The notes beneath the pieces are model-generated. The model searched no databases. It was not told the origin of the DNA and saw nothing but the letters and a program-made list of their open reading frames with translations. A stretch of DNA of 64,000 nt from an uncultured Lachnobacterium sp. (GTDB lineage Bacteria; Bacillota; Clostridia; Lachnospirales; Lachnospiraceae): the NCBI GenBank assembly GCA_900543445.1, contig UQRC01000005.1:1-64000 (forward strand), in the 5' to 3' direction. Positions 53,597-62,962 of this stretch are shown here, one piece after another. Position 1 is the stretch's first letter. The number at the start of each line of letters is the position of its first letter. The translations under genes were made by a program, and so were the position numbers.

Positions 53597-54586
53597 ATGA
53601 AGATCAATATATACTATGGCGGAAGAGGCCTGCTGGATGATCCGACACTTTATGTATTAAGCCGGATTGAGGATGTGTTGCGCGAACTTCGTGTATCCAT
53701 TGAGCGTTACAATATATATGAACATAAGAATGAGATTGCGACATTGCCACAGACATTTAAAGATGCAGACGGAATTATTCTTGCAACGACTGTGGAATGG
53801 CTCGGAATTGGTGGATATATGCAGCAGTTCCTGGATGCCTGCTGGCTATACGGTGATAAGGAGAAGATCAGTACAACCTATATGCAGCCGATCGTGATGT
53901 CAACGACATACGGGGAGAGAGAGGGAGAACTGACGCTGTCCAATGCATGGGAAATCTTAGGAGGTCCGCCATGTGCAGGATTATGTGGATACGTGGAAGA
54001 TCTTGCAACGTTCCAGATGAGCCAGGAATACAATCTGATCATTGAGAAGAAGGCGGAAAATCTGTATCGCACAATTTCGCAGAAGATCAAGAGCCTTCCG
54101 ACAAGTAATCAGGCGGTCAAACGCAGTGTGCTTCGTACGCAGCAATTGAATCTGACACCACAGGAGAGTGAGCAGCTTTCCAAGTATGTATCAGATGATA
54201 CATATGTAAAGCAGCAGAAAGAGGATATTGAGGAATTAGCCTCTATGTTCAAGGATATGCTTGGACAGGCACAAAGTCAGGATGAAATTCCGTTTGCGAA
54301 AGAGTTGAAAAGTCATTTTATTCCAGTGGATGATTTCCAGGCAACTTATTCATTTATTATAGAAGGAACCCGTAAGCCATTGTATGTATCGGTAGATCAT
54401 AAGAATCTGGAGATCCATTCCGGAACGGAAGAGGACGCGGATGTGGTTGCAAAGATGAGCAATGAAGTAATGCAGTCCATTATAGATGGCCGTATGACGT
54501 TTCAGCGGGCATTTATGACCGGAGAGATGACGGCAAAGGGTAATTTTAAAACACTTCGCATGCTGGATCAGGTATTTGTATTTTAA
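53597..54586 (+). CDS. Flavodoxin-like domain fused to an SCP2-type domain
   Basis: The 329-aa cytosolic protein has an N-terminal flavodoxin/NAD(P)H-reductase-like fold (about 1-165; the DGIILATTVEWLGIGGYMQQFLD region is in the flavin-binding position). A helical linker leads to a C-terminal SCP2-like domain (about 235-329, with VSVDHKNLEIHSGTEEDADV and MTAKGNFKTLRML). SCP2 domains bind lipids or other hydrophobic ligands. The function of the pair is unknown to me. AAGGAG is well placed, and the HIT gene follows after 14 bp. Confidence 0.7.
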   Translation: MKINIYYGGRGLLDDPTLYVLSRIEDVLRELRVSIERYNIYEHKNEIATLPQTFKDADGIILATTVEWLGIGGYMQQFLDACWLYGDKEKISTTYMQPIVMSTTYGEREGELTLSNAWEILGGPPCAGLCGYVEDLATFQMSQEYNLIIEKKAENLYRTISQKIKSLPTSNQAVKRSVLRTQQLNLTPQESEQLSKYVSDDTYVKQQKEDIEELASMFKDMLGQAQSQDEIPFAKELKSHFIPVDDFQATYSFIIEGTRKPLYVSVDHKNLEIHSGTEEDADVVAKMSNEVMQSIIDGRMTFQRAFMTGEMTAKGNFKTLRMLDQVFVF

Positions 54587-54600
54587 GGAGGTAAGATAAA

Positions 54601-55011
54601 ATGAGAGACGACAATTGTATTTTCTGTAAACTGGCAAATGGAGATATCCCAACGAATACAGTATTTGAGGACGAGGATTTCCGAGTGATTCTGGATGCAG
54701 CACCGGAGTCGAAGGGACATGCTTTGATTCTGCCAAAGCAGCATTACGCAAACATTTATGAGATTGATGAAGAAATTCTTGGTAAAGCAGCGAAACTCGC
54801 CAAGAAAGTGATCAAGCATGAGACAGAAGTTCTTGGATGTGATGGATATAATCTGGTTCAGAATAATGGGGAGGTTGCAGGACAGACTGTTTTCCACTTC
54901 CATATGCATCTGATTCCAAGATATGCATCGGATCCGGCACTTCCAGAGCACACACATTTGACACTTTCTGATGATGAGTTCAAAGAAATTTGCGATAAGA
55001 TGAAAATGTAG
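54601..55011 (+). CDS. HIT family protein (HinT-like)
   Basis: This 136-aa histidine-triad nucleotide hydrolase acts on purine nucleoside phosphoramidates or related adenylates. The signature HxHxH is seen as FHFHMHLIPRY near residue 99, and CIFCKLANGDIP is typical at the start, with two Cys in CxxC that may bind zinc. AGGAGG is well placed. It is probably co-transcribed with the flavodoxin-SCP2 gene. Confidence 0.93.
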   Translation: MRDDNCIFCKLANGDIPTNTVFEDEDFRVILDAAPESKGHALILPKQHYANIYEIDEEILGKAAKLAKKVIKHETEVLGCDGYNLVQNNGEVAGQTVFHFHMHLIPRYASDPALPEHTHLTLSDDEFKEICDKMKM

Positions 55012-55019
55012 ACAAGAAA

Positions 55020-55044
55020 GGGGAATGCAAAAAACGCATTCCCC
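55020..55044. terminator. Hairpin between hit gene and murG
   Basis: GGGGAATGC (55020-55028) pairs with GCATTCCCC (55036-55044). No clean T-run follows on either strand, so termination may be weak, but the position between convergent genes fits. Confidence 0.5.
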
Positions 55045-55060
55045 AACTTATACATCTGCT

Positions 55061-56137
55061 TTATTTTGTCTGACTCTCGATCAGTTTTACAATTGTTCCA
55101 ATCGAGTCCATCTGACCGCTTTCGGCCATAGCTTTCACATATTTGTCACGATTATTGAATACTTCATCCACTGCAGAAAGAAGCGTCTGTTCCGTCAGCT
55201 GTTCTTCTTCGAGGACATAGGAGAATCCCTGTTTTTCGAAGGATTTTGCATTTAAAATCTGATCGCCACGGCTTGCAGCAGCAGAGAGCGGAATCAGAAT
55301 ATTCGGTTTGTGCAGTGCGAGTAACTCGCAGATTGCATTTGCTCCGGCACGGGAGATCGCCATATCTGCAAGAGCAAACATATCTGTCAGTTCTGCACTG
55401 GCGTATTCAAACTGTGCATAGCCAATCAGTCCCTTCAGATGCTCATCAAGATTTCCCTTGCCGCATAAATGAATGATGTAGAAATTCTCCAATAATTCTG
55501 GAAGAACCTTGCGTACAGCATCGTTGATTACTTTGGAACCTGAGCTGCCACCAACGATAAGAAGTACCGGCTTATTGCGATCCGGGAATCCGCAGTAACG
55601 GACTGCAGCATCGGCATCGCCGGAGAAAAGCTCGCGGCGGATTGGAGATCCTGTCAGGATTGCCTTGTCGGAAGGCAGATATTTCATGGTTTCCGGAAAA
55701 TTACAGCATACTTTCTTGGCACCTCGGATTGCGATGCGGTTGGCAAGGCCCGGTGTAATGTCTGATTCATGAATGATTGCCGGAATATGGCAATGTTTAG
55801 CGGCGAGAACAACCGGTACAGAAACAAATCCACCTTTGGAAAATACGACATCCGGTTTGATCTTCTTTAATAAAGAAATTGCCTGACCATATCCTTTTAA
55901 TACCTTGAATGGGTCCGAAAAGTTTTTCCAGTCAAAGTAGCGTCGAAGCTTACCGGAAGAGATTCCGATGTATGGGATGTTCTGCGCTTCGATCAGTTCT
56001 TTTTCCATTCCGTTGTAGGAACCGATGTATGTAATTTCATAACCGGCCTGTTGTAATGCTGGCATTAATGCAATATTAGGTGTTACGTGACCAGCAGTAC
56101 CGCCTCCGGTCATCACGATTTTTTTGCTTTTTTCCAT
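55061..56137 (-). CDS. murG: MurG-like UDP-GlcNAc:lipid I N-acetylglucosaminyltransferase
   Basis: This GT28 glycosyltransferase adds GlcNAc to lipid I to make lipid II at the inner face of the membrane. The 358-aa length is normal. The N-terminal GGGTAGHVTPNIAL (near residue 9) and the C-terminal GGSSGSKVIND motif (near 185) are present, followed by the SRAGANAICE nucleotide-binding region. The start at 56137 has GGAGG upstream. It is outside a division and wall cluster; whether another murG exists in the genome cannot be seen. Confidence 0.92.
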   Translation of the reverse strand: MEKSKKIVMTGGGTAGHVTPNIALMPALQQAGYEITYIGSYNGMEKELIEAQNIPYIGISSGKLRRYFDWKNFSDPFKVLKGYGQAISLLKKIKPDVVFSKGGFVSVPVVLAAKHCHIPAIIHESDITPGLANRIAIRGAKKVCCNFPETMKYLPSDKAILTGSPIRRELFSGDADAAVRYCGFPDRNKPVLLIVGGSSGSKVINDAVRKVLPELLENFYIIHLCGKGNLDEHLKGLIGYAQFEYASAELTDMFALADMAISRAGANAICELLALHKPNILIPLSAAASRGDQILNAKSFEKQGFSYVLEEEQLTEQTLLSAVDEVFNNRDKYVKAMAESGQMDSIGTIVKLIESQTK

Positions 56138-56251
56138 GGGATCGATATCCTCCGTTTGTTTTGTGTTATCAAAATAATTTTTGTGAAAGCGCACCGGATA
56201 AACATAAGTCTGTGTGAAAAATGCAGACGTGATTTGTGCGACTCTCTACCC

Positions 56252-56279
56252 ATATTATACTTTCGCGTGTAAATGTCAA
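56252..56279 (-). promoter_or_regulatory. Promoter of murG
   Basis: On the minus strand TTGACA (56279-56274), a 16-bp spacer and TAATAT (56257-56252); TATAAT is also present 2 bp nearer. Confidence 0.5.
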
Positions 56280-56337
56280 GCCGTGTCCGCAAAATGCGGC
56301 ACATAAGCACTTATATGTACGCGGGTGGAAGACAGAG

Positions 56338-56384
56338 CGAAGCCTGTCGAAACTTGCGACCGAAAGGATATTCCGAAGCCTGTC
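56338..56384. repeat. Two 11-bp direct repeats upstream of the small membrane protein gene
   Basis: CGAAGCCTGTC occurs at 56338-56348 and 56374-56384, 36 bp apart. The second copy covers the likely -35 zone of a TATAAT at 56394-56399. They may be regulator sites. I see no gene between 56138 and 56456. Confidence 0.4.
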
Positions 56385-56456
56385 AGGTTTTACTATAATA
56401 TAGAAGAAAGATGGTTGAAAGTAACCTTTATATCATATGAAAGGATGGCAGAATTT

Positions 56457-56750
56457 ATGAGAGAAATATGGCTTTGGATGGTGGAATATCAGAACTTGCT
56501 TGTGACGATGGGATTTGCTTTTGGGCAGGTTCTTATGCTGGTAATTCTACTTGTGACAGCGATGCGTGTCCGAAGGATGAAAAAGGAGATGGACAAGACT
56601 TGTGAACAGGTAAAAAATTACCTGGATTATGTGTTGGAAAATGATGAGGATGAGACTCCGGAATCGGATACTGACGCAACCGTAAGAGCAAAGCGCGACG
56701 AGGAAGAAAACCGGATAATATCAACGGTTTTGCAGGAAATTTTTCCGTAA
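56457..56750 (+). CDS. Small single-pass membrane protein, unknown function
   Basis: The 97-aa protein has one hydrophobic helix (about residues 14-38, LLVTMGFAFGQVLMLVILLV), a basic stop-transfer stretch (RVRRMKK) and a charged coiled tail. No family was recognised. The start at 56457 has AAAGGA about 11 nt upstream; longer in-frame starts (56325, 56445) lack a usable site. It stands alone between murG and the hydrolase gene. Confidence 0.55.
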   Translation: MREIWLWMVEYQNLLVTMGFAFGQVLMLVILLVTAMRVRRMKKEMDKTCEQVKNYLDYVLENDEDETPESDTDATVRAKRDEEENRIISTVLQEIFP

Positions 56751-56900
56751 GAGAAGCTGTTGCCATAAAGAAAAATTACATAAAGAGATGAAAAATGTAA
56801 CATCTTATTTCGCATATTTTAATGACCGTGTGAGACACTCCCAAATTTAACTCGAAATAAACGGGGAAGTGGAGCAGGTAACCCATATTTTGCCAAAAAT

Positions 56901-56929
56901 TTGACAAATGCATATCTGTATGCTACAAT
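56901..56929 (+). promoter_or_regulatory. Promoter of the SH3-SleB hydrolase gene
   Basis: TTGACA (56901-56906), a 17-bp spacer and TACAAT (56924-56929). The leader is about 115 nt, A/T rich, with several GTAACA-like words. The 300 bp from 56751 to 57051 hold no other gene. Confidence 0.75.
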
Positions 56930-57051
56930 ACCTCACGTAACAAACTTGTAACATTTGAAATAAAGTGTTTAAAAACGCAACATAAGTGTAATACTTACTG
57001 CATAGGATAGTAACACAAAGCGTTGCGCACAATACGATACGGAGGTTCATA

Positions 57052-58341
57052 ATGCAAATAAGTAAGAGAGTGATCGAGAGTGCCACAGTTCTTGCACTGG
57101 CATTGGCAATGGTGATCACAGCAGTTACCAGTAACGGAGTATATGCTGTAAGCGATACGCAGACAGCAGAGAATACACAATTAGAGGAAAATGGTCTTGC
57201 AGGTTTTGCTGTAGCAATGAATGAATATGAGGTTGAGTCTGCGGATTATCTTGATAGCCTGATTTCTGTTGAGAAGGAAGCATCAAACATGGTTGCAGCA
57301 TCTGCAGAAGATGTTTCCGCTGAGGGACAGGCAGAAGGTGAGACCGATGTTGATGTAGAGACAGTTGATGTTAAAGCGGCAGATGCGACAGAAACAACTC
57401 TTAGCGCAGAGGAGCAGGAGTGGCAGGATAAGTTGATGGCAGATGTAAAGGATTTCCTTTATGTTCGTGCTAAGGCGGATGCGGATTCTGATATTGTCGG
57501 AAAGCTGTACAAGGGAGACCGCGCCTTGATCAAGAAGCAGGGCAGCGAGTGGACGAAGATTGCATCCGGCAGTGTGAATGGATACGTAAAGAATGAATAT
57601 TGCGTATTTGGTCAGGAAGCATATGCATATGCAAAGAAACATTGTGATACTGTAGCAAAGGTTACGATCGATGGACTTCGTGTCCGTAAATCACCAGCTG
57701 AGGATGCCGGTGTTGTTAAGACGGTTGTTACCGGAGACAAGTTTAAAGTGAACAAGAAAGCAAACAAGACGGACGGATGGGTAGCCATCAAGGTAGATTC
57801 CGATACCTGTTATGTGAGTGCGGATTACGTAACACTTTCTCTTGATACCGGTAAAGCGGTAACACTTGAGGAAGAAGCAGCTGCGCAGAAGGCAGAAGAA
57901 GAGAAGAAAGCAGCGGCAGCACAGACGGCTTCAAGTTCTTCGTCTTCATCGAACGGACAGACGACCACAACTTCCACAACACAGAATACGTCACTTGCAG
58001 CATCGGCTGACGAGGAGACGCTTCTTGCAGCATTGGTTCAGTGTGAGGCTGGTGGTCAGGGTGTGCAGTGTATGACAGCGGTAGGCGCTGTTGTAGTAAA
58101 TCGTGTTCGCAGCGGAAGCTATCCAAGTTCCATCTACAATGTCATCTATCAGAGGGGGCAGTTCGGACCGGCATCATCCGGAAGACTTGAGTCAAGACTT
58201 GCAAGCGGTGTAAGCTCCAGTGCAAGACAGGCGGCTCGCGCAGCATTAAGCGGCAGCGATCCGACAGGCGGAGCGAAGAGCTTTAAACTTGCATCCAGTG
58301 GTCATGCGGGTGTAGTGATCGGACCGATCGTGTTCTACTAA
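57052..58341 (+). CDS. Secreted cell wall hydrolase with SH3 repeats and SleB domain
   Basis: The 429-aa protein has a signal peptide (cleavage near GVYA, residue 34). Two bacterial SH3 domains follow (about 130-185, with FLYVRAKADADSDIVGKLY, and 200-265, with GLRVRKSPAEDAGVVKTV). An Ala/Glu/Lys/Ser/Thr low-complexity linker leads to a C-terminal Hydrolase_2 (SleB) domain (about 318-429, with LLAALVQCEAGGQG holding the catalytic Glu). Such enzymes cleave peptidoglycan glycan strands. GGAGG lies close to the ATG. It has its own promoter and terminator. Confidence 0.88.
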   Translation: MQISKRVIESATVLALALAMVITAVTSNGVYAVSDTQTAENTQLEENGLAGFAVAMNEYEVESADYLDSLISVEKEASNMVAASAEDVSAEGQAEGETDVDVETVDVKAADATETTLSAEEQEWQDKLMADVKDFLYVRAKADADSDIVGKLYKGDRALIKKQGSEWTKIASGSVNGYVKNEYCVFGQEAYAYAKKHCDTVAKVTIDGLRVRKSPAEDAGVVKTVVTGDKFKVNKKANKTDGWVAIKVDSDTCYVSADYVTLSLDTGKAVTLEEEAAAQKAEEEKKAAAAQTASSSSSSSNGQTTTTSTTQNTSLAASADEETLLAALVQCEAGGQGVQCMTAVGAVVVNRVRSGSYPSSIYNVIYQRGQFGPASSGRLESRLASGVSSSARQAARAALSGSDPTGGAKSFKLASSGHAGVVIGPIVFY

Positions 58342-58369
58342 ATTGAAGTGAACATTTGAAATGCAATAA

Positions 58370-58424
58370 GAAAGGGAAAACTGTTTTTAACATGCACGCA
58401 TGTAAAGGCAGCTTTCTCTTTTTT
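58370..58424 (+). terminator. Terminator after the SH3-SleB gene
   Basis: AGAAAGGGAAAACTG pairs imperfectly with CAGCTTTCTCTTT around an inner ACATGC/GCATGT hairpin and ends in a T-run. Confidence 0.7.
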
Positions 58425-58522
58425 GAATTATGTGAAGAAACAAGTCAGGATCGTGCTTGCATATGGCTTTGGCGATTATCACGATAACTTGAGAAACAAA
58501 ACACAGATTTAGTTGTAATCAC

Positions 58523-58550
58523 TTGACAAATGGAGTAAAATATCTTCATT
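58523..58550. promoter_or_regulatory. Possible promoter and imperfect palindrome upstream of argF
   Basis: TTGACA (58523-58528) is a perfect -35, followed at once by an imperfect 22-bp palindrome, AATGGAG...CTTCATT (58529-58550), where the -10 and operator should lie. No good -10 is seen. The spacing does not match a classical ARG box. I see no gene in 58342-58655. Confidence 0.35.
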
Positions 58551-58655
58551 GTAAACTGTGTCAGGATTTCGTAGAAAGCTTGACATGTAGCGTCAGTCCA
58601 TTTGCCAAAGGAAAATTTTGCATGGGCTGATGTTCCGAAAAGAGGAGGAAGCGCG

Positions 58656-59645
58656 ATGACATTAAAGGGACGCAATTTTTTGAAGTTAATGGATTATACA
58701 CCGGACGAGATCAACTATCTGATCGATTTGTCCGCTGAGCTTAAGGAGAAGAAGCATCAGGGAATTATGCATGACAGTCTGGTTGGCAAGAACATCGCAT
58801 TGATCTTTGAGAAAACGAGTACCAGAACGCGCTGTTCCTTTGAAGTAGCGGCACATGATCTTGGCATGCATGTAACTTATCTGGATCCGAGCGGATCACA
58901 GATCGGGAAGAAAGAGAGCATCGCAGATACCGCGCGTGTGCTCGGCAGAATGTTTGACGGAATCGAGTACCGTGGATACGGACAGGAGATTGTAGAAGAA
59001 CTTGCGAAATATGCAGGTGTTCCGGTTTGGAATGGCTTGACGAATGAATTTCATCCGACACAGATGATCGCAGACATGCTGACGATCCGTGAGCATCTTG
59101 GACATCTTAAGGGCGTGAAGTTTGTATATATGGGCGATGCCCGTTATAACATGGGTAACTCCCTGATGGTAACCTGCGCGAAGCTTGGTATGAATTTTGT
59201 TGCATGTACCAATCCGAAATATTTCCCGGATAAGAAGCTTGTGGATTACTGCGTAGATGTTGCATCCGGCACAGGAGCAAGCATCACATTGACAGACAAT
59301 GTGGCAGAAGCAACCAAGGATGCAGACGTCATCTATACGGACGTATGGGTATCTATGGGTGAGCCGGACGAAGTATGGACCGAGCGTATCAATGATCTGA
59401 AACCTTATCAGGTAAATGCAGCCGCATTTGAAAATGCAAAAGATACTGCAATCTTTATGCATTGCTTACCGGCGTTCCATGATCTTAAGACAACAATTGG
59501 AAAGCAGGTATATGAGAAATTCGGTCTGTCTGAGCTTGAAGTGACGGACGAAGTGTTTGAGGGACCGCGCTCCGTAGTCTTTGATGAGGCAGAGAACCGT
59601 ATGCATTCGATTAAGGCAATCATGAAAGCAACGTTATCCGACTAA
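58656..59645 (+). CDS. argF: Ornithine carbamoyltransferase
   Basis: This enzyme makes citrulline from ornithine and carbamoyl phosphate. The 329-aa protein has the carbamoyl-phosphate site [12 protein letters not shown] (STRTR near residue 57), the HPTQ motif (near 136) and the ornithine-side HCLPAFHD (near 270). The start at 58656 is set by AGAGGAGG; the frame to 58602 lacks a site. It stands alone with no arginine deiminase genes beside it, so a biosynthetic role is more likely than a catabolic one, though the symbol arcB cannot be excluded. Confidence 0.93.
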   Translation: MTLKGRNFLKLMDYTPDEINYLIDLSAELKEKKHQGIMHDSLVGKNIALIFEKTSTRTRCSFEVAAHDLGMHVTYLDPSGSQIGKKESIADTARVLGRMFDGIEYRGYGQEIVEELAKYAGVPVWNGLTNEFHPTQMIADMLTIREHLGHLKGVKFVYMGDARYNMGNSLMVTCAKLGMNFVACTNPKYFPDKKLVDYCVDVASGTGASITLTDNVAEATKDADVIYTDVWVSMGEPDEVWTERINDLKPYQVNAAAFENAKDTAIFMHCLPAFHDLKTTIGKQVYEKFGLSELEVTDEVFEGPRSVVFDEAENRMHSIKAIMKATLSD

Positions 59646-59730
59646 TGGACGGAGAACTCATTTCGCAGATTTTGCCCAAAAGCAGGATGTTTGTTTAATG
59701 AGATAAGAAAATGTTAAGCAGGAAAAGCCG

Positions 59731-60708
59731 ATGAAAGCAGAAATACTTAAGATGCTCCGTGAGACGGACAGTTATGTGTCTGGTCAGGAGCTTTGCAATA
59801 AATTTGGCGTGTCCAGGACGGCAGTGTGGAAAGCAATCAACCAGCTGAAAGAGAATGGATACGAGATCGAAGCGGTGCAGAATAAGGGCTATCATCTTCT
59901 GTCCGCACCGGATGTCATGGATGTTACGGAATTAGAGAGTATTCATTCGACCGAATGGGCAGGATGCGAACTCTATTATTACGACAGTATTGATTCTACG
60001 AATACCAAGGCGAAGGAACTTGCGGAGGATGGGCATCCGAGCGGAACCTTAGTCGTTGCGGATCAGCAGACCGCAGGCAAGGGACGCAGAGGCCGTTCGT
60101 GGGAGTCGCCGATGGGAACAGGCATCTTTATGACATTGATGTTGAAGCCGGAGATCAATCCGAACAATGCGTCAATGCTCACACTCGTGGCAGCGATGGC
60201 AACGACACGTGCCATCCGCAGAGTGACCGGCGTGCCGGCGATGATCAAGTGGCCGAACGATATTGTGATGAACGGAAAGAAAGTGTGTGGCATTTTAACC
60301 GAAATGAGCGCACAGTTTGATTACATCAACCATATTGTGATCGGAATCGGCATCAACGTGCACAATGAAGAATTTCCGGAAGAGATCAAGGAGACGGCAA
60401 GTTCGCTTTTCTTAGAGAGTGGACAGCATATTCACCGTGCATCGCTGATCGAGGCATTTCTCGAGGAATTCGAGGATGTGTACGCCGAATACCTAAAGAC
60501 CGAGGACATGGAAGGACTGCAGAAAGAGTATGACACCATGCTCGTGAACCGCGGTCGACAGGTGCGTGTGCTGGATCCGAAGGAGCCTTTTGAGGGAAAG
60601 GCAATGGGAATTACAAAAAAGGGAGAACTGATCGTCGACACATGGGAGTCACGCAAGCTCGTGTCGTCCGGAGAGGTCTCTGTGAGAGGAATATACGGTT
60701 ATGTCTAA
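59731..60708 (+). CDS. birA: Biotin-protein ligase / biotin operon repressor BirA
   Basis: This bifunctional enzyme attaches biotin to carrier proteins and represses biotin genes. The 325-aa protein has an N-terminal winged helix (residues 5-60, with KFGVSRTAVWKAINQL) and the ligase domain with GKGRRGRSW near residue 116 and KWPNDI near 172. The C-terminal SH3-like domain is present. The next gene overlaps by 8 bp, starting a run of small housekeeping genes. Confidence 0.94.
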   Translation: MKAEILKMLRETDSYVSGQELCNKFGVSRTAVWKAINQLKENGYEIEAVQNKGYHLLSAPDVMDVTELESIHSTEWAGCELYYYDSIDSTNTKAKELAEDGHPSGTLVVADQQTAGKGRRGRSWESPMGTGIFMTLMLKPEINPNNASMLTLVAAMATTRAIRRVTGVPAMIKWPNDIVMNGKKVCGILTEMSAQFDYINHIVIGIGINVHNEEFPEEIKETASSLFLESGQHIHRASLIEAFLEEFEDVYAEYLKTEDMEGLQKEYDTMLVNRGRQVRVLDPKEPFEGKAMGITKKGELIVDTWESRKLVSSGEVSVRGIYGYV

Positions 60709-61057
60709 TGAGGCGAAGAACCCGGGCGAAGTAACGCTCTGCGTGTCCAACGCATACCAGAAGAAATTTTATTTAAACGAGAATTTTAATCAGCTTCCGC
60801 AGTCGATACGCGAGGAACTCAAGATTATGTGTGTTCTCTACACGGAGGATGTGGGCGGAATCCTTGAGCTTGTATTTGATGAGGATGGAACACTTGAATT
60901 TAAGACAAGCTGCGAGGAGAATGATTTCCTGTACGACGAGATTGGCAGTGTGCTCAAGATCAAGCAGTACCAGAACGAGAAGAGAGACTTACTCGAGGCA
61001 TTGGAGATGTTCTATAAAATTATATATCTTGGAGAAGGCTTCGACGAGGAGGATTAA
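60701..61057 (+). CDS. DUF6145 family protein, unknown function
   Basis: The 118-aa acidic cytosolic protein has a conserved layout (VTLCVSNAYQKKFYLNENF, then LYTEDVGGILELVFDEDG). I know it, from memory, as DUF6145, common between birA and coaX in Lachnospiraceae. No catalytic motif is visible. It overlaps birA by 8 bp and ends 3 bp before coaX, so it is co-transcribed. Confidence 0.7.
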   Translation: MSNEAKNPGEVTLCVSNAYQKKFYLNENFNQLPQSIREELKIMCVLYTEDVGGILELVFDEDGTLEFKTSCEENDFLYDEIGSVLKIKQYQNEKRDLLEALEMFYKIIYLGEGFDEED

Positions 61058-61060
61058 TAT

Positions 61061-61840
61061 ATGATACTTACGATAGATGTAGGCAATACCAATATAACAT
61101 GTGGTGTATTTAAAGGTGATGAGATTGTGGCGACTTTCCGTATTACGACCAAGATGCCACGTACGTCCGATGAGTACGGCATGATTCTCTACAACCTTTT
61201 GGAGCAGAATGAGATCAAACCTTCGGATATCAAAGATACGATCATCTGCTCGGTTGTGCCGAATGTGATGCATTCGCTGCATGGTGCCTTTGCAAAGTAT
61301 TTTCATATTAACCCGATTGTTGTCGAAGCGGGCATCAAGACAGGAATCCGCATCGTGACACCGAACCCGCAGCAGATCGGTGCAGACCGAATCGTGGATG
61401 CAGTCGGTGCTTATGAGATATACGGCGGACCGGTGCTTGTCATTGATTTTGGTACGGCGACAACGTATGATTATGTTGATGAGTCAGGCGCTTTCCTGGG
61501 GGGAATTACAGCTCCGGGAATCCGCATTTCGGCGAAGGCCTTGTCAGAAGACGCTGCGAAACTTCCGGCGATCGAGATCAAGAAGCCGGATTGTATTCTT
61601 GGCAAGGATACCATCTCGAGCATGCAGGCCGGAATTGTCTACGGACAGATCGGTCAGACGGAATATATCATCAACAAGGTAAAGAAAGAGGTTGGAATCG
61701 ACAATGTCAAGACGGTTGTGACCGGCGGACTTGGCAGAATTATCGCGAACGAAACGGATACGATCGATATCTACGATCCAAACCTTACGTTAAAAGGCAT
61801 TCACCTTGTGTATAAAAAACAGAATCGGAAAATAAAATAA
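61061..61840 (+). CDS. coaX: Type III pantothenate kinase
   Basis: CoaX phosphorylates pantothenate in the first step of coenzyme A synthesis. The 259-aa protein has the ASKHA-fold phosphate motif TIDVGNTN (residue 3), the substrate region IGADRI (near 106), a second nucleotide motif [11 protein letters not shown] (near 127) and GGITAPGI. Length and motifs are normal. dusB begins 2 bp after its stop. Confidence 0.95.
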   Translation: MILTIDVGNTNITCGVFKGDEIVATFRITTKMPRTSDEYGMILYNLLEQNEIKPSDIKDTIICSVVPNVMHSLHGAFAKYFHINPIVVEAGIKTGIRIVTPNPQQIGADRIVDAVGAYEIYGGPVLVIDFGTATTYDYVDESGAFLGGITAPGIRISAKALSEDAAKLPAIEIKKPDCILGKDTISSMQAGIVYGQIGQTEYIINKVKKEVGIDNVKTVVTGGLGRIIANETDTIDIYDPNLTLKGIHLVYKKQNRKIK

Positions 61841-61842
61841 CA

Positions 61843-62820
61843 ATGATCAAACCACTTAAGATAGGCAGCGTGACGCTGCCGAATAACTTAATACTGGCTC
61901 CTATGGCAGGCGTAACAGACCTGCCATTTCGCTTGTTATGCAAGGAGCAGGGGGCGGGCCTCTTGTGTATGGAGATGGTGAGTGCCAAGGCGATTCTGTA
62001 TAAGAACCGCAATACGGAGAGCCTGCTTGAGATTGATCCGCGGGAGAATCCGGTGTCGTTACAGCTTTTCGGCTCGGATCCGGAAATTATTTCAAACATT
62101 GCGCATCAGATTGAGGATCGCCCGTTCGATATCTTGGATCTGAATATGGGCTGCCCGGTTCCGAAGATCGTAAACAATGGAGAGGGATCTGCGCTCATGA
62201 AGAATCCGAAGCTGGCAGGTGAAATTATCCGTCAGACGGTAAAGGCAATCGACAAACCGGTCACAGTCAAGATCCGCAAGGGTTTTGATGATGAGCATGT
62301 GAATGCAGTAGAGATGGCCAAGATTGCAGAGGATGCGGGTGCGGCAGCAGTTGCGGTGCATGGGCGGACGCGTGAGCAGTTCTACTCCGGCAGGGCGGAC
62401 TGGGATATCATAAGGCAGGTAAAAGAAGCGGTTTCAATACCGGTGATCGGCAACGGAGACTTGCTGACAGCGGAAGATGTGATCGCAATGGAGGCACAGA
62501 CCGGATGCGATGGATTTATGATTGCGCGCGGCGCACAGGGTAATCCATGGATTTTCCGGCAAATCCTGCATTACTTTGAGACCGGCGAACATCTGGCGAA
62601 GCCGACACTCGAAGAAGTCACACAGATGATCCTGCGGCATGCGCGTATGATGCTCGAATTTAAAGGTGAATATATCGGCATCCGTGAGATCCGCAAACAT
62701 GCGGCGTGGTATACTGCAGGTTATCCGAATTCGGCACGCCTTCGCGTAGCAATCAACAATGTGGAATCGTTTGAAGCACTGGAAGAATTGCTTATGAACA
62801 ATCTGGAAGAGCGGTTATAA
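61843..62820 (+). CDS. dusB: tRNA-dihydrouridine synthase
   Basis: This FMN-dependent enzyme reduces uridine to dihydrouridine in tRNA D loops. The 325-aa protein shows the FMN barrel start LAPMAGVTDLPFR (near residue 19), the catalytic Cys in NMGCPVPK (near 102), the HGRTREQFYSG motif (near 168) and GNGD (near 204). It is the last gene of the birA run; no clear terminator follows before the greA promoter. Confidence 0.93.
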   Translation: MIKPLKIGSVTLPNNLILAPMAGVTDLPFRLLCKEQGAGLLCMEMVSAKAILYKNRNTESLLEIDPRENPVSLQLFGSDPEIISNIAHQIEDRPFDILDLNMGCPVPKIVNNGEGSALMKNPKLAGEIIRQTVKAIDKPVTVKIRKGFDDEHVNAVEMAKIAEDAGAAAVAVHGRTREQFYSGRADWDIIRQVKEAVSIPVIGNGDLLTAEDVIAMEAQTGCDGFMIARGAQGNPWIFRQILHYFETGEHLAKPTLEEVTQMILRHARMMLEFKGEYIGIREIRKHAAWYTAGYPNSARLRVAINNVESFEALEELLMNNLEERL

Positions 62821-62871
62821 GAGGTCGCGTGTGGATAAAACTACGGAAATGACCGGAAACGTTGATAAATC

Positions 62872-62900
62872 TTGACATTATACGGTTCATTGGGTATAAT
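62872..62900 (+). promoter_or_regulatory. Consensus promoter of greA
   Basis: TTGACA (62872-62877), a 17-bp spacer and TATAAT (62895-62900), a perfect match at both boxes. Confidence 0.85.
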
Positions 62901-62962
62901 ACCTTAGTTAATTTATAGCAATAAATAGGTTTTTCAAAATATATTAAAGCGGGGTAAAGGAA

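Noticed and set aside
56331..56400. Riboswitch (glycine or c-di-GMP type) before the small membrane protein
   Set aside because: The conserved core sequences of these classes are absent, and the region overlaps the likely promoter.
58529..58550. ARG box upstream of argF
   Set aside because: The TG...CA half-site distance is 18 bp, not the 14 bp of known ArgR sites; kept only as an imperfect palindrome.
58425..58655. T-box leader before argF
   Set aside because: No T-box core (AGGGTGGNACCGCG) or specifier structure is visible.
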